A DNA stretch of 64,000 bases from Bosea sp. NBC_00550 (GTDB lineage Bacteria; Pseudomonadota; Alphaproteobacteria; Rhizobiales; Beijerinckiaceae). The translations under genes were made by a program, and so were the position numbers. Numbering within the stretch: the first letter of the stretch is position 1; the number at the start of each line of letters is the position of its first letter. The notes beneath the pieces were generated by a model. It had not been told where the DNA came from and searched no databases. It worked only from the letters and a program-made list of their open reading frames with translations. Positions 1-7,126 of the stretch are shown here, in pieces. The stretch lies in the NCBI RefSeq assembly GCF_026020075.1, contig NZ_CP102772.1:5233501-5297500 (forward strand), in the 5' to 3' direction.

Positions 1-10
1 GGTTTTCCTC

Positions 11-125
11 AGCCCTCATCCTGAGGAGGCCCGTCAGGGCCGTCTCGAAGGATGCTTCAGAAGGCTCCGGAACACGCTGGATCATCCTTCGAGACGCGCC
101 TGCGGCGCTCCTCAGGATGAGGGCT
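11..125. repeat. Palindromic intergenic repeat (CTCATCCTGAGGA family)
   Basis: The outer 17-base arms at 11-27 and 109-125 are exact reverse complements. An inner pair of 13-base arms, 42-54 and 83-95, is also exact. The element would fold into a long branched hairpin. Repeats with this core are common between genes in Hyphomicrobiales genomes. It ends 16 bases before the permease start, just ahead of that gene's ribosome binding site. Confidence 0.8.
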
Positions 126-141
126 CTGGAGGCAGGTCGCG

Positions 142-978
142 ATGAACTTCCTCAAGCGTTTCGTCCGCAACCGCGGCGCCGTCATCGGCATCGTCATCCT
201 GCTCGCCGTGGTCGCCTTCGCGATCCTGGCGCCGACGCTCTATCCGCAATCGCCATGGCGCCCGGTGGCGCGGCCCTTCCTCGCGCCCTTCACCATGGAG
301 CGCTTCCCGCTCGGCACCGACACGCTCGGCCGCAACCTCGCCGCGGGCCTCGTCCATGGCGCCCGCGTCTCACTGATGATCGGTGTGGTCTCGACGCTGG
401 TCGCGCTGGTGATCGGCGTGCCGCTAGGCGCCGCCGCCGGCTATGCCGGGGGCTTCGTCGACGATGCGTTGATGCGCTTCACCGAGTTCTTCCAGACGAT
501 TCCCTCCTTCGCGCTCGCCATCGTGCTGGTCGCGATCCTGCAGCCGCAGCTCGGCTCGATCGTGCTCGCGATCGGCGTGGTGAGCTGGCCGCCGGTGGCG
601 CGGCTGGTGCGAGGGGAGGTGCTTTCGCTGAGATCACGCGAATATGTCCAGGCGGCCGTCACCATCGGCCAGTCGACCCCGCGCATCATCTTCAGCCAGG
701 TGCTGCCCAATACCATCGCACCGATCATCGTCATGGGCTCGCTGATGATCGGCTCGGCGATCCTGCTCGAATCCTCGCTCTCCTTCCTCGGGCTGGGCGA
801 TCCCAACCTGATGAGCTGGGGCTATATGGTCGGCGCCGGCCGCACGCGCCTGCTCGACGCATGGTGGATCAGCTTCTTCCCCGGGCTCGCGATCTTCCTG
901 ACGGTGCTGGCGCTGAACCTCGCCGGCGAGGGGCTGAACGACGCGCTCAATCCGCGCCTCGCACGGGGACGCGAATGA
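142..978 (+). CDS. Peptide/nickel-type ABC transporter permease (DppC/OppC-like)
   Basis: This 278-residue inner-membrane permease is of the DppC/OppC class. It has a short basic cytosolic leader, a first membrane helix at about residues 12-34, and a BPD_transp_1 domain over the C-terminal two thirds with the conserved cytoplasmic loop (around EYVQAAVTIG) that docks on the ATPase. A GGAGG ribosome binding site at 128-132 supports the start. Its stop overlaps the start of the ATPase gene (ATGA), so the two are translationally coupled. The partner DppB-like permease and the binding protein would lie left of the window. The family imports di- or oligopeptides, nickel or related solutes; the substrate cannot be read from the sequence. 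Confidence 0.92.
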   Translation: MNFLKRFVRNRGAVIGIVILLAVVAFAILAPTLYPQSPWRPVARPFLAPFTMERFPLGTDTLGRNLAAGLVHGARVSLMIGVVSTLVALVIGVPLGAAAGYAGGFVDDALMRFTEFFQTIPSFALAIVLVAILQPQLGSIVLAIGVVSWPPVARLVRGEVLSLRSREYVQAAVTIGQSTPRIIFSQVLPNTIAPIIVMGSLMIGSAILLESSLSFLGLGDPNLMSWGYMVGAGRTRLLDAWWISFFPGLAIFLTVLALNLAGEGLNDALNPRLARGRE

Positions 979-2582
979 CCACTCCCGCGCTCTCCATCGA
1001 AGGGCTGACGCTGGCGCTGCCGGCGATGGCCGACCGCGCCCATGCCGTCGAGAACATCTCGCTTGCCATCCAACCGGGCGAGACGCTCTGCGTCGTCGGC
1101 GAATCCGGTTCCGGCAAGTCGATGATCGCCCATGCCGTGATGGGCCTGCTGCCCAAGGCGGTGAAGCCCGTAGCCGGAGCGATCAAGCTCGCCGGCCGCG
1201 ATCTCCTCGCACTCGACGAACAGGCGATGCAGGATGTGCGCGGCCGCGAGGTCGGCATGATCTTCCAGGAGCCGATGACCTCGCTGAACCCGGTGATGCG
1301 CATCTCCGACCAGATCGTCGAGACCTTCGAGGCCCACGGCCTGCACGACCGGGCGACGCGCCGGGTCCGCGCCATCGATCTCCTGACCGAGGTCGGCCTG
1401 CCCGATCCGCCGCGCCTTGCCAAGGCCTATCCGCACGAGCTCTCCGGCGGCCAGCGCCAGCGTGTCATGATTGCGATGGCGCTCGCATTGGAACCCAAGC
1501 TCCTGATCGCCGACGAGCCGACCACGGCGCTCGACGTCACCACGCAGGCGCAGATCCTCAAGCTCATCGACAATCTGCGCCACCGCCACGGCACCGCCGT
1601 GCTCTTCATCACCCATGACATGGGCGTCGTCGCCGAGATTGCCGACCGCATCGCCGTGCTGGAGAAGGGCGTGCTGGTCGAGGAGGGCACCGCCGATCAG
1701 GTGCTGGGTGCGGCCCGCCACCCCTATACGCAGAAGCTGCTCGCCGCCGTGCCCTCGCTGACGCCGGCGCAGCTCCCGCCGTTGCCGGACACCGCGCCGG
1801 TCATCAGCGTCGAGGGGCTGGGCAAGACCTATCGCAAGCGCTCGCTCTTCGGCGTCGCGCGCGAGGTCAAGGCGGCCGACGACATCTCCTTCTCGCTGGT
1901 CCGCGGCGAGACGCTCGGCCTTGTCGGCGAGTCCGGTTCCGGCAAATCGACCGTCGGGCGCTGCTGCCTGCGCCTGATCGAGCCGGATCGCGGCCGGATC
2001 GCGCTCGGCAATCTCGTGCTCTCCGAGTTGAGCGCGCGCGAATTGCGCCGCCAGCGCAAGCGCATCCAGATGGTCTTCCAGGACCCTTTCGCCTCGCTCA
2101 ACCCGCGCCAGACGGTCGGCCGCATCATCTCGGACGGCCCCGTCGCCCATGGCACGTCGCGGCGGGAGGCCCTGGCGCGGGCGAAGGAGCTGTTGGAGCT
2201 CGTCGGCCTCTCCGCCAATGCGATCGATCGCTATCCTCATGAATTCTCCGGCGGCCAGCGTCAGCGCGTCGGCATCGCAAGGGCGCTCGCGCTCGAGCCT
2301 GACGTGCTGGTCGCGGACGAGGCGGTCTCGGCGCTGGACGTCTCCGTGCAGGCGCAGATCCTGAAGCTGATCAAGGACATCCAGGCCCGGCTCGGCCTCG
2401 CCATTCTCTTCGTCACCCACGATTTGCGCGTCGCGGCACAGATCTGCGACCGCATCGCGGTGATGCAGCGCGGGCGCATCGTCGAGACCGGCCCAACCGC
2501 CGCGCTCTTCGCCGACCCGCAGCACGAGTATACGCGGCAGCTGCTGGCGGCAGTGCCGGGCGGCGGGCGCTTCGGGCACTAA
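975..2582 (+). CDS. Fused double-ATPase of a peptide-type ABC transporter (DppD-DppF-like)
   Basis: This 535-residue protein carries two complete ABC ATPase domains. Each has a Walker A (GESGSGKS), a signature (LSGGQRQR in the first, FSGGQRQR in the second), a Walker B and an H-loop (FITHD, FVTHD). The oligopeptide-type C-terminal extension is present after both. It therefore replaces the usual separate DppD and DppF subunits and would power the adjoining permease at the cytoplasmic face. The ATG at 975 overlaps the permease stop. The next gene, an M20 hydrolase, begins 60 bases downstream, which fits a peptide or acyl-amino-acid import and hydrolysis unit. Confidence 0.94.
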   Translation: MTTPALSIEGLTLALPAMADRAHAVENISLAIQPGETLCVVGESGSGKSMIAHAVMGLLPKAVKPVAGAIKLAGRDLLALDEQAMQDVRGREVGMIFQEPMTSLNPVMRISDQIVETFEAHGLHDRATRRVRAIDLLTEVGLPDPPRLAKAYPHELSGGQRQRVMIAMALALEPKLLIADEPTTALDVTTQAQILKLIDNLRHRHGTAVLFITHDMGVVAEIADRIAVLEKGVLVEEGTADQVLGAARHPYTQKLLAAVPSLTPAQLPPLPDTAPVISVEGLGKTYRKRSLFGVAREVKAADDISFSLVRGETLGLVGESGSGKSTVGRCCLRLIEPDRGRIALGNLVLSELSARELRRQRKRIQMVFQDPFASLNPRQTVGRIISDGPVAHGTSRREALARAKELLELVGLSANAIDRYPHEFSGGQRQRVGIARALALEPDVLVADEAVSALDVSVQAQILKLIKDIQARLGLAILFVTHDLRVAAQICDRIAVMQRGRIVETGPTAALFADPQHEYTRQLLAAVPGGGRFGH

Positions 2583-2642
2583 TCGAGATATCGTCGCGGC
2601 TGGGATCGTCCGGGCCGCGACACCCTGCGCCGGAGCCTGCCC

Positions 2643-3932
2643 ATGCCGCTCGATCCCGCCCTTCGCGACAAGATCCTGGCCGCCGTCGAGGCGGGCTTCG
2701 ACCAGCAGGTTGCCTATACGCAGGAGCTGATCCGCTTCGGCTCCGTGCGCGGGCAGGAACACACGGTTCAGGATTTCGTCTTCCGCGCTTTGAAGCAGCG
2801 CGGCTTCACCATGGACCGCTTCGCCATGGACCGCGAGGCGATCGCGGCCCATCCTGGCGGCGCGCCTTTCTCGGATACGCATTCCGATGCGCCGATCGTC
2901 GTCGGCATTCACCATCCGCGCGAGGAGAAGGGCCGCTCCCTCATCCTCCAGGCCCATGTCGACGTGGTGCCGACCGGCCCGGCCGATCAATGGACCCATC
3001 CGCCCTTCGATCCCGTCATCGAGGGCGATTGGCTCTATGGCCGCGGCGGCGCCGACATGAAGGCCGGTCACGCGGCCAACCTGGCCTGCCTCGATGCGCT
3101 CAGGCGCATCGGCATGCAGCCGGCCGCGACCGTGTATGTGCAGTCGGTGGTCGAGGAGGAATCGACCGGCAACGGCGCGCTGATGACGCATCTGCGCGGT
3201 TATCGTGCCGATGCCGTGCTGATCCCGGAACCCGAGGAAGAGATGCTGGTGCGCGCCAATACGGGCGTGCTCTGGTTCCAGGTCGAGGTGCGCGGCAAGC
3301 CGGTGCATGTGCGCGAGATGGGCGCCGGCGCCAACGCGATCGACGCGGCCTATCGCGTGATCGCTGCGCTGCGCGAGCTGGAAGAGGAGCTCAACCGCGA
3401 GAAGGTGGGCCGGCCGCATTTCGAGGATGTCGCCCATCCGATCAACCTGAACGTCGGCAAGATCGAGGGCGGCGACTGGGCCTCCTCCGTGCCGTGCTGG
3501 TGCCGGCTCGATTGCCGCATCGGCCTCTATCCCGGCGTCAGCGCCGAGGAACTGGCCAAGCGGATCGAGGCCTGCGTGCTGGCCTTTGCCCGCAACGACA
3601 AGTTCCTGGCCAACAACCCGCCACGCGTCGGCTTCAACGGCTTCTACGCGGAAGGCTACGTATTGGAGCCCGGCAGCGAAGCCGAGGCCGTGCTTGGTCG
3701 CGCCCATACCGCCGCGACCGGCCAGCCGCTGAAGAGCTTCATGACGGCGGGCTATCTCGATACCCGCGTCTATGCGCTCTACGACAAGGTCCCGGCGCTC
3801 TGCTACGGCCCGATCTCGGAGAACATCCACGCCTTCGACGAGCGTGTCAGCCTCGCCTCGCTGAAGCGCATCACCGGCACCATGGCGCTCTTCGTCGCCG
3901 AATGGTGCGGGCTCGAAAGCCTCGAAGCTTGA
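2643..3932 (+). CDS. M20 family ArgE/DapE-type deacylase/peptidase
   Basis: This 429-residue cytoplasmic zinc-dependent amidohydrolase belongs to the M20 (ArgE/DapE/ACY1) family. Visible metal-site motifs are the His in AHVDVVPTG, the bridging Asp in GRGGADMKAG, and the Glu pair in VVEEESTGNG. The dimerisation insert lies in the middle and the C-terminal metal His near NIHAFDERV. It follows a peptide-type importer, so hydrolysis of an imported N-acyl amino acid, carbamoyl compound or peptide is a reasonable guess, but the exact substrate is unknown. The EamA gene begins inside its stop codon. Confidence 0.9.
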   Translation: MPLDPALRDKILAAVEAGFDQQVAYTQELIRFGSVRGQEHTVQDFVFRALKQRGFTMDRFAMDREAIAAHPGGAPFSDTHSDAPIVVGIHHPREEKGRSLILQAHVDVVPTGPADQWTHPPFDPVIEGDWLYGRGGADMKAGHAANLACLDALRRIGMQPAATVYVQSVVEEESTGNGALMTHLRGYRADAVLIPEPEEEMLVRANTGVLWFQVEVRGKPVHVREMGAGANAIDAAYRVIAALRELEEELNREKVGRPHFEDVAHPINLNVGKIEGGDWASSVPCWCRLDCRIGLYPGVSAEELAKRIEACVLAFARNDKFLANNPPRVGFNGFYAEGYVLEPGSEAEAVLGRAHTAATGQPLKSFMTAGYLDTRVYALYDKVPALCYGPISENIHAFDERVSLASLKRITGTMALFVAEWCGLESLEA

Positions 3933-4819
3933 CCGGGCCGGGGCTCGGCCCGAGCCGGGCGCTGCTGCTCGTCCCGCTGCTCGGGCTGCTCTGGGGCTTC
4001 AACTGGCCCGCGGTCCGCATCTCGCTCACTGAGATCGCACCTTGGACTCTGCGTGCTGCCGGCATGAGCTTCGCTGGCCTCGTGCTCGTCGCGGTCGCCC
4101 TGGCGCGCGGCGTGCCGCTCGCCGTCCCGCGCGGACAATGGCTGCGCCTCGTTGTCGCCGGCATTCTCTCGATCGCGGCCTTCAATGTGCTGCTCGCCTT
4201 CGCGCAGCTCGCGGCGCCGACATCGCGCGCCGCGATCCTGACCTTCACCATGCCGATCTGGGCGACGCTGCTCGCCCGCCTCGTCCTTGGTGAAGCGTTC
4301 GACGCCAGGCGTCTCGCCGGTCTCGCGCTGGGCATCGCCGGCCTGCTCTGCCTCGGCCTGCCGCTGATCGCCGCCGGCCAGCTCTCCTTCGGCCTGATGC
4401 TCGCCTTGTTCGCGGCGGTGAGCTGGGCGCTCGGCACGATCGTGACCAAGCGCTGGCCGGTCTCTGCCCCGGCCCTGACGATCGCCGCCTGGCAATTGCT
4501 GATCGGCGGCCTCGTCGCCGGTGTCGGCATGCTCGTCTTCGAGGGCGTGCCCGTGCCGAAGTTGCTCTCGCCGCGCGTGCTGGCGGCGCTGAGCTTCCAC
4601 ATCGTCGGCGCACAGGCGCTAGCCTATTTCCTGTGGTTCACGGTGGTGGCGCGGCTGCCGGCTGGCATCGCCAGCCTGGGCACGCTGATGGTTCCGGCCA
4701 TCGGCGTGCTCGGCTCGGTGCTGCTGCTAGGCGAGCGGCCGACGCCGACAGACTGGCTCGGACTCGCTTTGGTGGTCGCGGCATCCGGCGCGATTATGAT
4801 CCCGGCTCGCCGCGCCTGA
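3929..4819 (+). CDS. EamA/DMT family transporter
   Basis: This 296-residue polytopic inner-membrane protein has about ten hydrophobic helices in two EamA repeats, the drug/metabolite transporter fold. I chose TTG at 3929 because it overlaps the preceding stop (TTGA), in the same coupled style as other joints in this operon, and because it begins directly before helix 1 (LLLVPLLGLLWGFNWP). The motif GFNWPAVR and the APTSRAAIL stretch are typical of the family. Members usually export metabolites or amino acids. Here it may remove a product of the upstream uptake and deacylation step; that role is inferred from context only. Confidence 0.88.
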   Translation: MTGPGLGPSRALLLVPLLGLLWGFNWPAVRISLTEIAPWTLRAAGMSFAGLVLVAVALARGVPLAVPRGQWLRLVVAGILSIAAFNVLLAFAQLAAPTSRAAILTFTMPIWATLLARLVLGEAFDARRLAGLALGIAGLLCLGLPLIAAGQLSFGLMLALFAAVSWALGTIVTKRWPVSAPALTIAAWQLLIGGLVAGVGMLVFEGVPVPKLLSPRVLAALSFHIVGAQALAYFLWFTVVARLPAGIASLGTLMVPAIGVLGSVLLLGERPTPTDWLGLALVVAASGAIMIPARRA

Positions 4820-4970
4820 TGGACAGAGCGAGCTTGCGGCCAGCGTGCTCCATTCGCAAAGCCACTGGAGAGCATCCGGATATTTAATTTTGGGATGAAG
4901 GGTGACGTTCTATTTGAAGGTGGCGTCGTCTCGCATCGCGATGCCGTCCGCGCATCCAGGGGGACAAGGA

Positions 4971-5639
4971 TTGTCCAAACCGTCGCAGATCGTCGCTTTT
5001 CTTTTCCTGCTGGCATTCTGCCCGCAGATGGCCTTCGGACAGACCATGACCGCCACCAGCCTCCATGCCGCTGCGGCCCGCGACGATGTCGGGGCGATCA
5101 AGCGCCTTCTCGCCGGTGGCGCCGCCATCGACGGGCGCGACGCGCGCGGCCGCACGGCGCTTCTCGTCGCCACACATGAAAACCGCATCGACGCCGCCAG
5201 GGCGTTGATCGAGGCGGGAGCGGACGTCAACGCGAAGGACGCCATCAACGACAGCCCATACCTCTATGCCGGCGCGAGCGGCCATCTCGCCATCCTCAAG
5301 CTGACGCTGTCTCACGGAGCCGATCTGAAGAGCACCAATCGCTATGGCGGCACGGCGCTGATCCCGGCCTGCGAGCGCGGCCATGTCGAGACGGTGCGCA
5401 CGCTGCTCGCGGCCGGCGTGGCCGTCGACCACGTCAACAATCTCGGCTGGACCGGGCTGCTCGAGGCGATCATCCTCAGTGACGGAGGGCCGGCGCATCA
5501 GCAGATCGTCAAGGACCTGATCGCCGCCGGAGCCGATGTGAACCTGGCCGATCGCGACGGCGTCACCCCGCTCCGGCATGCCCGCAGCCGCGGCTATGCC
5601 AAGATCGAGCAGATGTTGCGCGCGGCCGGTGCCCGCTGA
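4971..5639 (+). CDS. Exported ankyrin-repeat protein
   Basis: Starting at TTG 4971 gives 222 residues. This start is backed by an AGGGGG ribosome binding site at 4958-4963, and it opens with a clean signal peptide (short basic stretch, then IVAFLFLLAFCPQMAFGQ). The frame is open to GTG 4902, but that start would bury the signal. The mature part consists of about five to six ankyrin repeats with typical TALLVA, GADVNAKD and GADVNLADRDGVTPL signatures. Periplasmic ankyrin proteins bind other proteins; the partner is unknown. It stands alone between an operon end and a convergent RidA gene. Confidence 0.85.
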   Translation: MSKPSQIVAFLFLLAFCPQMAFGQTMTATSLHAAAARDDVGAIKRLLAGGAAIDGRDARGRTALLVATHENRIDAARALIEAGADVNAKDAINDSPYLYAGASGHLAILKLTLSHGADLKSTNRYGGTALIPACERGHVETVRTLLAAGVAVDHVNNLGWTGLLEAIILSDGGPAHQQIVKDLIAAGADVNLADRDGVTPLRHARSRGYAKIEQMLRAAGAR

Positions 5640-5696
5640 GCGCAAACGAAGACCGGCTACGTGTCTATCCGCCTTGAAGGCGCGCCGCCGGGCCTT

Positions 5697-6086
5697 TCAG
5701 GCCTTCTCGCCGAGATAGGCGGTGGCATCGATCTCGACGATACAGTCCGGCGAGCCGAGGCCGTTGACGATGCAGGACACCCGATGCGGTGAGGCTTCCC
5801 CGAAATTGGCGAAATAGACCTCGTTCATCGGTTCCCAATAAGCGCGGTCGGTGACGTAGACGGTGCATTTGACGACATCGGCGAGGTTCCCGCCGGCCTC
5901 TTCGAGCAGCGCCTTGATGTTGTCGATGCATTGCTGGGTCTGGCGCCGCGGATCGCCGACGGCGAGCTTGCCGTCCCGGTCGGTGCCGATGCAGCAGACG
6001 AACATGAAATCGCCGGCGACTGTCGCCTGTGCGAAGGGCAGCCGGCCCTTGTAGACGCGGTCCGAGGAAATGATGCGTTTGGGCAT
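5697..6086 (-). CDS. RidA/YjgF-family protein lacking the deaminase arginine
   Basis: This 129-residue protein has the Rid (chorismate-mutase-like trimer) fold, recognisable from TQQCIDNIKALLEEAG, VVKCTVYVTD and the C-terminal VEIDATAYL. Canonical RidA hydrolyses reactive 2-aminoacrylate-type enamines using an arginine in the SCVEVARLP segment. Here the aligned segment reads SCIVNGLGSPD, with Leu in place of the arginine. It therefore belongs to a divergent Rid subfamily, and imine deaminase activity should not be assumed. It is monocistronic, reads away from the tRNA-Thr gene, and faces the ankyrin gene. Confidence 0.88.
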   Translation of the reverse strand: MPKRIISSDRVYKGRLPFAQATVAGDFMFVCCIGTDRDGKLAVGDPRRQTQQCIDNIKALLEEAGGNLADVVKCTVYVTDRAYWEPMNEVYFANFGEASPHRVSCIVNGLGSPDCIVEIDATAYLGEKA

Positions 6087-6234
6087 GGCGAGCTCCGTCG
6101 TCGTTTCCCGCCATGTGGCGGCAAAAGATGGAGATCGTCTTTACGCCGGGAAAAGGCAGCCCAGGCTCGGCCGCCACAGCCGTATAAGACCTGCCCTGCG
6201 GCGCTCGAATACAGGAATGCGAGATAGGAGAAGC

Positions 6235-6309
6235 TGGTGCTGCGAGAGAGGATTGAACTCTCGACCTCTCCATTACCAATGGAGTGCTCTACCACTGAGC
6301 TACCGCAGC
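6235..6309 (-). tRNA. tRNA-Thr (anticodon GGT)
   Basis: The complement folds into a full cloverleaf. The acceptor stem GCTGCGG/TCGCAGC has one G-U pair, the D-arm stem is GCTC/GAGC, the anticodon stem CTCCA/TGGAG encloses the loop TTGGTAA, and the T-arm GAGAG/CTCTC encloses TTCAATC. The anticodon GGT reads ACC and ACU threonine codons. The CCA end is encoded (6235-6237 on the plus strand read TGG). No integrase or direct repeat suggests use as an attachment site. Confidence 0.97.
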
Positions 6310-6421
6310 AGGTCCGGCTGCCGGGCGCATCGCTGTCGCTCTGAGGCGGTTGCGGGCGCTGGGCGTCGTTCCGAAGCGGCGCCCTGATGCCACATGCGCG
6401 GGGCGGGCGCAACCCGCTCTC

Positions 6422-7126
6422 TCAATCCGGCAGCAATAATCGTGGATCGATCCGGAAGAGTCGGCCATCGCCGAGCAGATGCGCGCTCAGGCCTTCTCGG
6501 AACAACGGGCGGAAGGCTGCGTCCCGCAGGTTGAGGCCACCGGCATAGGCGCCCAACGCCGGCATCACGCAACGGCGCGGCGACAGCGCGAAGCAGCGGC
6601 GTCTCAGGCCCCGGCCGCGCATCCTCACCTTGGCGGCGGGGTGCAGATGGCCGGCGATCTCGTATCCGGTCTCGGTGGGGTTCGGCTCATGGCGCAGCGT
6701 GACACCGGAAAGCGCGATCGCCCCCGCGCTCTCGCCGCCGACGCGGGCGCTGATCGAGGGGTCGTGGTTGCCGGTGATCCAGAGCCAGTCGCGGCCTTGC
6801 TGCAGCAGGCGCAGCGAAGCCAGGCTCTGTGGCGCGAGCCGCTCCTCCGCCTGCCGATCATGAAAGCTGTCGCCGAGCGCGATCACGCAGCGCGGCTGCA
6901 GGCGCAGGATCGCAGCAGTGAGCGCGGCCAGTGTCGCCGTGGAATCATAGGGCGGCAGCATCACGCCGCGCGCCGCATAGGCAGAGCCTTTCTCGAGATG
7001 CAGGTCGGCGACGACGAGCGTGCGCTCCTCCGGCAGCCAGAGCGTGCCGGAGATATCGGGCACGATCGTGAGCCGGCCCAGCATGAAGGCCGCTTCCGTC
7101 ACTGTCATGCGCTGTGCTAGCGTCAC
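6422..7126 (-). CDS. pdeM: Ligase-associated DNA damage response endonuclease PdeM
   Basis: This 234-residue calcineurin-like metallophosphoesterase has all core motifs: ADLHLEKG (D-x-H), GDSFHD, the GNHD box and GHLHP. Its family is the nuclease partner (PdeM/MPE) of the Lhr-ligase-exonuclease repair set, and a Pseudomonas homologue is reported to be a manganese-dependent DNA endonuclease. Its start overlaps the stop of the upstream helicase gene by 4 bases on the same strand, so the two are probably cotranslated. The length is normal for the family. Confidence 0.93.
   Translation of the reverse strand: MTLAQRMTVTEAAFMLGRLTIVPDISGTLWLPEERTLVVADLHLEKGSAYAARGVMLPPYDSTATLAALTAAILRLQPRCVIALGDSFHDRQAEERLAPQSLASLRLLQQGRDWLWITGNHDPSISARVGGESAGAIALSGVTLRHEPNPTETGYEIAGHLHPAAKVRMRGRGLRRRCFALSPRRCVMPALGAYAGGLNLRDAAFRPLFREGLSAHLLGDGRLFRIDPRLLLPD

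Noticed and set aside
822..3830. A 1002-codon open frame on the minus strand opposite the ABC ATPase and M20 genes
   Set aside because: It is a GC-driven shadow. The plus strand encodes two textbook proteins with all motifs over the same bases, while the antisense product is low-complexity and rich in Arg, His and Ala.
6235..6309. tRNA-Thr as a possible integration site of a genomic island
   Set aside because: No integrase, no repeated 3' tRNA fragment and no shift in gene type on either side.
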